Below are positions 55,541-64,000 of a DNA stretch of 64,000 nt, one piece after another; position 1 is the stretch's first letter; every line of letters begins with the position of its first letter. The notes below the pieces were generated by a model that saw only the letters and a program-made list of their open reading frames with translations, was not told the DNA's origin and did not search any database. This DNA is from Micromussa lordhowensis. Taxonomy: Eukaryota > Cnidaria > Anthozoa > Scleractinia > Lobophylliidae. Position numbers and translations under genes: made by a program. Where the stretch lies: the NCBI GenBank assembly GCA_964020085.1, contig OZ026599.1, positions 26,248,829-26,312,828 of the forward strand. Reading direction: 5' to 3'.

Positions 55541-58013
55541 ATTCATGTACTAAATCGTAATAGGTGTATAAAGCAAAGTTATTCAAAGATTTTATTTGAT
55601 GAAATTGGCTTTATAAGACGATGTTGCATTTGAAAGAAATTAGTAAATCGTTGACTGAATTGAGTTTATCTGTGCACTCCTGAACTGTCGTTACTATTAA
55701 TCTTTTTTTTTTCAAGACATCAATTATTCAATTCTGCGTCATTACTTTCTTAAGATTTTTGAATTCTTAAAATGTTCTTATTTTCTAGGTTAAATTCTAA
55801 TTCCTTCTAAGGAGGCATTAATTGGATGCATGCGAGTTTCAAAAAATGGAAGTTTAAAAATATGGAATGATTCCCAGTGGTGTATCATAATAATTGTCAT
55901 ACCTTAGGTACAAGAATATAGGATTTCTTATTGACGTACCGTGTTAAGTTTAAAACTGAATTAAAAACATTCGAAAAGTAACAAGAACTGATCTACAGTC
56001 CTCAAATGCGTTGGAGTGGGGGGGAGGTGGGGGGGGGGGCACACAATGATTTGTTTATCTTCTTTTCCCCTTTTTAAACAGAGAGTAATCAACTTTTCCA
56101 AGAGTAACCGATTTTGCTTTAATTTCCATAAACTTTTGGGTACGTCTGCTAACGGTCATCCTGTTTCCCACTGGAATCGGTCGTATCCAGTCTCATTAAG
56201 TATTTTTTTTGTAATCGGAAGAGGCAAGTTAGCCTGAGTATCACCCCTGTAGAAATGAATGTCACTCAACTGGCCGCCATGAAATTCTGAAGCTACATTG
56301 TTGCTAAGATACGAACATAGCGCGACTATTTAGCAAACAGGCCAGTCAGAAAAGCTCCGTTTTCAAAATGTTTTCCGACCACACTAAAACGTAACACCGA
56401 TGTTTTCAAATTCCTCCGGTTTGAAGAGCTAAAGCTGAATTTTCAACATTTTCCGGCTTAGCGTGGACGGGACTTTCGAGAATATTACTTTGTCTCCTGA
56501 CAACGACTTTCCCTCCACTTGGACGTTGCGATTTAGTTGTGCAGTGTGCAAAGCTTTATATCTGCCAAAATAAATTTCTGTTATAAATTTAACATCAATC
56601 CTTCAAGGAATTGTTAAATTGGTTATTTTTGTCTTGATAAAAGACACTGCTACGTATATTGCAATTAGGTTATTGACATTTTGTTGTTGACAATAGTGTA
56701 ATGTTTGTTGACCGAGTTCTTTGTTAGTTCTAAAAAACGGTTTCAAATTTGAATAACAAAAAGAAGAGTAACGTCAATCTTGGTATAAACAGACCTCGCT
56801 TTATAGCCGTGCAACTTGTCTCGGAATGCTACACAGCAGTTGCTTGTAACGTTTTAACTTTTTAATCCAGAAGACAGAACGCTGTAACTCAGAAAGTTGG
56901 CCTTCGTAGTGAAGTTGAAGTGATTCTTCAGACTAGCAAAGTACTTTGACCGTTCAAAGCGTTATCAACAGGCAAATCCGGTTTAGGGATGAACTGGGTG
57001 AGTTTCAAAATGCCCAAAGTCTCGTTGCGGCAGACACTTGTTACCCAAAAGAAGGGTATAAGGGATTTTTTTCTCACTAGCTATGGGTCAAAACACCTTC
57101 CGCTCACTTTCAAACAGTTGAAAGGCTGGATGTACGATGCTATTTGCGTACCGGTTCAAAACATCGCCGAACATTCCTTCATCACAGAAATATTCGTCAG
57201 GTGCAACTATGTTGGTAGGCTGTAAACTGGACATACATGATCATAAACTAGTTTTTTTATTCTATCTCCAAGGGATTAGATTACAAAATTTAATATTCGT
57301 AAATGTACAAAATTTAGTTCGAGAGCAAAGATGAATGGTAGATATTATATGGTATGTCTAGGACCAAGTGATCTGTTATGTCTGTTATGTCTGTTATACG
57401 TTTAACTGGAATACAAGTCTGTTATTCACGTGGAAATTTTGATTAACAGTTTTGTACATAATGGAACTACAAAACTCGTTCGTCATATGGGCGGAAGTCC
57501 GTTATTTCCGTGTTTACCCAGTCAGCCATTACTTGGCGCGAGATATGAAGCACGAAGCACTATATTCTCGTGACTCTCTCGTGCAATTTCCTTCAACTTC
57601 AAAATTTACCTTACTGCTGTGAATAAAAAGCGAGTCTTTCTTCCTTGCAACTTCCAACACATGTTAGGATCAAAGTTGTCGACGAAAGAGAAGCTATATG
57701 CATATAAACTCACTCTTGTTTTTTGGCGAGTTATGTACGTTACGAGAGAAACTGTTACTCGCTTATCGGTCTCACTTGGTTTTCCAAATATCCGAATGTT
57801 TACCGCCAACAAAGACGAAAAGCCCTAAGCCAATCAGATCGCGCAGTTTTCATAATACTTAAATTCAGTGTAAACAAATAGTGATTAGTAAAGCTACTGC
57901 AGGTTCGTGCTCAGCGACATACAAAGAGCAAAGTCCCCGGGCAAAAAATACAGATTCGTCAGTGCAGAAAATAAAAACGTTGGAACTCGTGAATAGCCAG
58001 TAAACGTGGAAAA
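55541..58013. other. Intergenic region after UVRAG
   Basis: A likely 3' untranslated region of UVRAG. No AATAAA is present in the first 450 bases; an ATTAAA at 55960-55965 is the best polyadenylation-signal candidate. A G-rich run with many consecutive Gs lies at about 56015-56040. A degenerate repeat related to that at 60420-60800 lies at about 56330-56560. ORFs near 56989-57225 show no recognisable domain. The last few hundred bases probably hold the promoter of the next gene. Confidence 0.6.
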
Positions 58014-58896
58014 ATGGCGATTTATGATTGTCTGAAACGACAGCAAGATCCCATTTGGACTCAACTCGAAGTGGAAAAATTTTGGAACGTCTTGCGGCCG
58101 TATCTGATACATCTGCTACGAAATGAAATGCCGCTTCCAGACTTTAACATTGACTTTACATGTCTTGACTCCAGCAATGTGAAGGACAAACAATTTTGCA
58201 TGAATGTAGTGCACGGCTGTTTGTGGAAAGGAAAATATTCGCTGGCTGTAGCGAATCTGAAGGCCGTGGAAACCTTTTTTGATGGCCGGCAATATCACAC
58301 AATTGCAGATGAGCTTCGCACTTTGGAAGGTGTTTTCAAACGCAGCCCTTTCGACCGGTAAGGAATAATATGCGCAAGTTTGCGTTATATTTAGAAGGTC
58401 GCTTTCAGTTACGGAGAAGAAAAACAAAACAAAAAATATAAAGAAACACAAATTATAGTCAGCAATGCATAATTTAAAAGGTTCTCTCAATTTTCGAGTT
58501 TTATTTTTTACACTGAAATGCATGTTGCTTCATAAATAAATATATCTCAATTTCTAATGAACGTATTGCTGAGCTGAAGATAGAGACGGAAAATAATCTG
58601 AATATAATTCAAACGCGCATATTTTTGAAAAATGACTTTTATGATTGCAGTACCTGATTCAACTGAGTGGATTTATTTTCACCTTAACGGAAGCTGTGTC
58701 CGTGCAGGGAGAAGAGGGCATACTTTACTATGTGCGACAGAACATTGTCTCGATAATTGATCTGAGAAAATTAGACATGAACGCGCCACTCATAAATTGT
58801 AATTTTTTCCACTGCAGCCGTCATGTTTTGCCTCAATGTTCAATGTACATGGGGAAGAGCACTGCAGTTTGCAACATGTCTTCAGGAGTCACATAA
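58014..58896 (+). CDS. Unrecognised two-exon gene, about 190 codons
   Basis: Not recognised. The ATG at 58014 has a good context (AAAAATGGCG). Exon 1, 58014-58357, ends in donor GACCG/gtaagg with two bases carried. The best-fitting exon 2 is 58668-58896, after acceptor AACTGAG, which restores the frame and runs to TAA; the more obvious acceptor TTGCAG at 58650 would create a stop at once. Exon 1 is rich in aromatic and charged residues (IWTQLEVEKFWNVLRPYL, CLWKGKYSLAVANLKAVE, HTIADELRTLEGVFKR) and looks helical. No signal peptide or clear membrane segment is visible. Codon usage and length argue for a real gene, but exon 2 is uncertain, and exon 1 alone reads through to a stop as a 115-codon ORF. 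Confidence 0.55.
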
Positions 58897-60066
58897 TAAC
58901 CAAGATACTGAAGGAACAAAGCTTGTTTACACCTGCTGCGCTATTGAACTCGGAAGTTGAACGCAATCAGGTTACGTAACGTAGCACATAGCGCAAGCCG
59001 TAACGTTGGTTAGCGTAACTTAGCGATAACGCATGGTTACATACGTAACACGCCAATGTAACTTACAAACCGATGGTAGAGCACTCGAACTGACAAAAAG
59101 ATGCGTTAGCTTCAACCCTCTTAAAACCAGACAAATATCACCTAGTGTATAGGCAAAATATCACCTAGTGTATAGAAAAGCAGCCTCGATTTGCAATTAT
59201 AATTAAGCTCGACTCTCTCTGACTGATTGAATCGTTTTTTTCAATACGAGACAAATAGCTGTCCATCTATTCTATTACACCTGAATACACGAGTAAACCT
59301 AAACGTTTCTCAGACTAAAATACAGTTTAAAAAGATTTTCCTCGCTTCTTTGTTTCTATCCTCAAAATTTTAAATGTAGGCTAGCGCTATCTATTTTCGA
59401 TCCTTGCTCACCAAAAAGCCAACATGCAGTAAACATTAACGTTGTGGAGAAGCGAAAAAGCTCATAGATTTTGAAACGAATCGCCAATTTTAGCAGGTAT
59501 TACTTTTATGCATTTAAGAACGTAGACTGTTTTTATATATATGTATTTACATCAGTGTAAGATATTTACCCCAAGTAACAAGATTCTAATCAAGTCCTTT
59601 TGCAAAGATGTATATAATGACCAAACATACCTAATTAAGTTAACGACGACTCCAACTACTTAGCATTGGAAAGCCTCCAAGTAAATGTATATATGCAAAA
59701 GAATATATATTGACGTAGTTTTAAGATTTGTAGCGAATACAGGAAACATTCCTCGACCTTGGAAGAAATAGCGTAAGGTATAGGGGCCTATCCTTGCAGC
59801 TTAAAGAAAGACTTAAAAATCCCTCAAGGTCTCTCGACCATGTCCAGTTTGAAGAAGAGCCTTAATTGTGTAATTAGTTTTAAAAGCCCTGAATTTTTTA
59901 TACATATTTTTAAGATTTTCTTTATTTGTATAAATATTAGGTTAGTTACATTTTTTGGCAGGTCCACACCAGCCACCAGGTTGCCATATTGACACTTTCC
60001 TTATCAAAAAGCATGTGTATGAATGTATGAAGAATAAAAACGCAATGACCCAGAATGTAATAAAGT
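58897..60066 (+). other. Probable long 3' untranslated region with polyadenylation signals
   Basis: No ORF of note. AATAAA-type hexamers occur at about 60032 (GAATAAAAAC) and 60059 (AATAAAG) on the plus strand, the first strong candidates downstream of the gene at 58014. The intervening sequence is AT-rich and shows a direct repeat of a roughly 20-bp phrase around 59146-59176. Confidence 0.4.
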
Positions 60067-60419
60067 AATTTGCGATTTATTTGTCCGCGCATCTACCGCC
60101 TCTGGCATTTTTATCTCGTTATCATCGATAAAAAAGATAAAAAAAGAACCAACTCGCTGTCTTCTCTGATTGTCTTTGACTACAATCGACTAGGAGTCTC
60201 AAAATTATACACTCTCCCTGCAAATAAGCCAACAACGATGAGTTCAGTCTCGTCCTGGGAAAGTAGTAATACCCACGATACGAATCTAATCCCGTGCGCA
60301 GACGCCTCGGTTCTTTTGGACGGAACCGCGAATAAGAGATCAGACCGGCTTCCAAGAAAGCGACTAGATCAGCACCTCACGACACCTGCTTTACAGTTCT
60401 AAACCTTCTAATAAGGAAT

Positions 60420-60800
60420 CTCAGGCCGCGCTCACGCTAAACCGGAGGAAACGCAGCTTTATTTCTACGTTTAGGCTTACCGTCCACACTAATCCGTCAC
60501 GAAGACGGAGCTTTTCGAAAACGCTCTTCAAACCGGAGGAATTAGAAAACGCAGGCTTTTTGTTTTCGTGTGGACAAAAAACCTTTTTGACAACGGAGCT
60601 TTCACAAAACGATCGCCTGACGATAATGGTATGATTTCCCTGCACGAGTTTTCCTCCAAACACAAATCCAGGATGACAGGTGATTGTTACGTTTTACATT
60701 TCTCCGACGTAGTGTGGAGGGAGATCATTTGATGATGCGTTTTCAGAGTGAAACCTCCGTTTTCAATTCCTCTGGCGAAGTGTTGACGGGACCTCTGCAA
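60420..60800. repeat. Degenerate inverted-repeat element
   Basis: Contains alternating forms of the phrases GTGTGGACGG/ACCGTCCACACT and CGGAGCTTTTCGAAAACG in both orientations, with outer ends CGCTCACGCTAAACCGG and CTCTGGCGAAGTGTTGACGG. A weaker relative lies at 56330-56560. This looks like an old non-autonomous DNA transposon; ends are not sharp. Confidence 0.5.
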
Positions 60801-62419
60801 AATATTATCCATATGACAGTCGGCAGATATATGGGGCTACTTACATTTTCATGCGCGCAATCCAAAACTATCTCTGACCAATGAAATTTACTACGCTAAA
60901 CATTAGGCACTCTATATACCACACGAGTGTTACAGGGGATAGTCTAAAGTGGACAAAAGGTGTTTAAGATATAGGGAGATCATAGACGGATAACGACGAC
61001 GAATTTGGGCGTCGAAAACAGTGGAAGTATAATGAGACTCGTTCTTCAGTTAAAAGCACTTAAGGTTAAATTAACGGCATTTTTCACGGGTTAAATAAAG
61101 ATACTGTTGGCATGGTGACCTTTTGCGTCATGCAAATGAAAATCGACGATGATTTGCTTACTTATGATCAGCCATTTGTTTGATTCATGGTAATAGCATC
61201 AACTAAATTCCGGAAATCGTTGTGAGCCACCTTAAAACTTGTCCACGCAAATTTTATACCCACGTATCTCGTCCCCAGAACCCGAGTATTTACGGTCATC
61301 CGCGATCAAAGAAAAAACAAACGTCTTTCATAAGTCAGTTCGTGGACACCAAAACAGAATCTCAAGAAATTTGACGCTAGTCGTTTTGCCATAAAGTGCT
61401 CGCGCAGAATGCCATTGTCTTTCGCGACATGCACTTACAGTTCTCAGATTATTAACTCGCGGCATAATAATTTGCATGTCTAGAGCTTGTCGATTGTGAT
61501 TGGCCAACAGATTTAGCTTTGGGAATACTTGAGTCTCTTCGCAGATTTCAGCTGCTGTCAATCAAACGGTTGAATGCGTAAAGTAAATCCCATGGTGCAA
61601 TACAGTTAACAATAGCGCACTAATTAAAGGCGGGCCGCTGTCTTCACAAAGCGTTTCGCGAATTCGTGTGCCGCAATATCTTTATTTGACTTACGTGTAA
61701 AAGGCTAACCAACTCCCGATGGTAAAAACGTTTTCTGAATTATCGAAATAGTTTCACGTGCAACAAATGGTTTGAAAAGCTCAACCTTCGATTACGGCGG
61801 TTTCCTTCCAAGTAAGAAATGCGGCGGACTGGAAAACACAAAACAAAACAAAACAGCCGCCCGATACATTTACTTTTTGTCCCAAACATTGTGCTCGCCT
61901 CCATGTCAAGAAAATAAAGAGCGCAAAAAAAAAAATGGCTTGATCGTAGGTTCATTCTGAGTAGTGCGACGGGTGGATCACTCGCTTTACACACGCGTTT
62001 TCATATACTCTGCTGCTATGAGCTCTAAAGAGAGATCCCGATCAACCCGCTGCATCTCTTGCACGGAACACATTTCGAGTATTTGAAAAATTGAGACTTA
62101 ATAGAGACGTAGTCGCAACAGCGAAGTGGAAAAGTGTTTGCTGATTACTAACAGTTCCTCCGAAAATTATCGCTTTGTAGTAGCGACTAAAAGAACAATG
62201 AGACGGTCGTTGTCAATTGTTACGCATTGGTAAACAGTTCTTTTGCTGTTTATCAGGAATATTGAGGACAGCGAAAAACATCTAATTTGTAATTATTAGT
62301 TTTGCGTCAGTTTGATTCATTTCTGTAGGTTCCGATAACATACTCGAAAAAACTTAAAGTTATTACTTTGAATGAACCTTGATCAAGAGATTGAGTTAAA
62401 TTTAAAAAAAAAATATATA

Positions 62420-62475
62420 TATATACGGCATTTATATAGCGCTTTATCCAGAGGCTCAAAGCGCTTTACAACACT
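62420..62475. repeat. Short dispersed repeat with TATATAGCGCTTT motif
   Basis: The phrase CATTTATATAGCGCTTTATC followed by GGCTCAAAGCGCTTTACAAC is, from memory, a repeat tail common in marine invertebrate and fish genomes. Only this copy is visible in the window. Confidence 0.4.
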
Positions 62476-63276
62476 TTTACCGAACCTTCAATTTTCTTTT
62501 ATTCACTGTTTATTGCGTTGTTGTGAATCGGTATACCAAGCACCTCAATTTCAATCCTAATTGCTGCGGCTTGCGCCTGCTTGCGCCTATTGTCTTCGGA
62601 GGCGGAGCTTAGAATATATTAACGTACTCGCGGGACATTCAAAAAAGGTCCCACGAGAGTCTCTAAAGGACAAATTTGCATAGAAAGCTGAGTCGCAAGG
62701 TAGAAGTTCTGAAAATTTGCGTTTTGACAGCACTTGTAAGCATTGCAATCCCTCGAGAAGTCCCATGAAGCTTTGTGAAAAGTCAAGTTAACATAACCAT
62801 ATGGTACTATGATAATCGCGCAAATAGTCAAAGAGAAAGTTCTCGTCGAAGTGCGCCAAAAGCCATCTCTCATACATGCAAGAAACTGAGGAAGCGAATT
62901 GTCTTGTTAAATTTGACACTAGTTAGAGAAGCGCAAGAAATCAGATCGCAGTACACACAGTTTAGTCGATCTTTCTTACATAAAAGCCATATGGTACTAG
63001 TAGCTTGAGTAAGCTAGCTTATGAGCAATTGGGCAAAACGCAACCCCTTCTTGACCATTTCGGCCATTTTTTCTATTGTCTGGCGCACAGTTCCTTGACG
63101 AGCTTTCAGATTTAGCGCCGGCAGCTCATTAAAATTCCCGGATGTGTCGCGCCATTGAGTGGTCCCAATAAACCACCATTTCTGATAGGAGAATCTTTGT
63201 TCGCAATATTTGCCTAATTAGCATTAGCGATACAGTTTCTAATCGAGCTGTAGACTGTTCACAGCCTGCCTATTTT

Positions 63277-63531
63277 TCAACTCACGCGAAAGAGAAAGCA
63301 AGCGAAGCTCAAAGCACGTGGGGGTGGGGAGCGGGGAGGCGAGCGAAGCGAGAATAACGTTTTCTCGGTCCTCACCCCCTCCTGTTTTGCACTGGTGTCC
63401 AGTTCTGTCGCGATTCTATCCGTGCTTCCGAGATCTATTATGATGCAGTCAAGGTCTTGAGGTAAGCCAAGTAAGGGATTCTTTGTGATGAATACATCAT
63501 CAAATCCTTCTTTTTTTAATTTTTTCAACAA
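63277..63531 (-). CDS. Unexplained ORF, possible exon or transposon fragment
   Basis: The frame reads through GFDDVFITKNPLLGLPQDL and then CIIIDLGSTDRIATELDTS before entering a GC-rich repeat-like tail (63300-63390). The first part looks protein-like, with alternating hydrophobic and charged residues, and could be an exon ending at a GGG/gtgagg donor near 63374. No ATG opens it. The downstream phrase CGAGCGAAGCGAG resembles repeat sequence, so a fragment of a transposon gene is as likely as a host exon. Confidence 0.3.
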   Translation of the reverse strand: MLKKLKKEGFDDVFITKNPLLGLPQDLDCIIIDLGSTDRIATELDTSAKQEGVRTEKTLFSLRSPPRSPPPRALSFACFLFRVS

Positions 63532-63739
63532 AGGTTAGTGAGCACCACAAAAGAGCAAAGATGGGACGAGTGTGTCTTGAGCAGTTCACAGAAAATGGCA
63601 GTATATTGCCAAAAGAGAGAACGTGTTGTGACTGGTAAATAGCGAAAATCTTGCTCAAAAAAGACTGAAAAATTTCTACAGTCGAAGCTCTCATAAGCGG
63701 CCACCTTGGGAATTCGAAAAAGTGGTCGGAACTAGAACT

Positions 63740-63980
63740 GGGCCGGGTTGTTCGAAAGCCGGTTAACGCTAACCCAAGATTAAACGCTGACCGAAGTATT
63801 GATTTTTCTTGTATAAAAATGTTTTTCGCTTCCTGATTTTTGTTAAGTTTGAGATTATTCAAATTCAAAAGAGAAGGCCAAACGATATAAACAGAAAACC
63901 TCTCCGAAAAGTTGCAAAACTGAAATCAAAATTTTCGGTAACCCTGGGTTAGCTTAATCGGGCTTTGAACAACCCGGCCC
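63740..63980 (+). mobile_element. CCGGGTTGTTC MITE, copy 4
   Basis: 241 bp, both ends intact (GGGCCGGGTTGTTCGAAAGC and GCTTTGAACAACCCGGCCC). The flanking phrases TAAGCGGCCACC and TGGTCGCTTAC suggest it sits inside another element that continues past the window. Confidence 0.85.
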
Positions 63981-64000
63981 TGGTCGCTTACAAGAATGAG

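Larger units (their letters stand above)
60067..63276. other. Gene-poor stretch
   Basis: No gene is supported. ORFs at about 60238-60402 (plus, Ser-rich start) and 61328-61561 (minus) show no recognisable domain. The stretch holds a degenerate repeat at 60420-60800 and a widely shared short repeat near 62420-62475. Confidence 0.5.

Noticed and set aside
57606..57828. Opposed 68- and 69-codon ORFs
   Set aside because: Mutual shadows on opposite strands, with no splice context or recognisable domain.

Overview
The window is a piece of an animal nuclear genome. The genes are broken into many short exons, GT-AG introns run from tens of bases to several kilobases, and small DNA transposons and tRNA-derived SINEs are dense. 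Two conserved metazoan genes are recognisable, MED14 and UVRAG. The AT-rich introns with frequent ACATGTA-type motifs, and the mix of MITE, foldback and hAT/Kolobok-like elements, suggest a cnidarian, probably a stony coral. That taxonomic call is inference only.

Layout. (1) Positions 412-38770, minus strand: MED14, the backbone subunit of Mediator, reconstructed as about 34 coding exons. It starts at 38770 and its last coding exons lie beyond the left edge. Its introns hold most of the transposons seen here. Intron 12 holds a 3.1-kb foldback element carrying 5S-rRNA-like promoters. Intron 8 holds a three-level nest of transposons with a 608-codon transposase-like ORF. (2) Positions 38771-38927: a 157-bp shared promoter with a YY1-like motif. 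(3) Positions 38928-55540, plus strand: UVRAG, 19 coding exons, 746 codons, complete; intron 2 holds a TTAA-flanked Kolobok-like element. (4) Positions 58014-58896, plus strand: a small two-exon gene of about 190 codons that I do not recognise, with polyadenylation signals near 60 kb. (5) Positions 60061-64000: no confident gene, repeats, and one unexplained minus-strand ORF.

MED14 works in RNA polymerase II transcription and UVRAG in the class III PI3-kinase complex of endosome and autophagy traffic. They share a promoter interval but no obvious pathway. All exon borders were read by eye from splice consensus, reading phase and similarity to the human proteins as remembered. Phase is consistent across every junction except around MED14 exon 27. 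Both genes appear to contain a minor-spliceosome (U12-type) intron.
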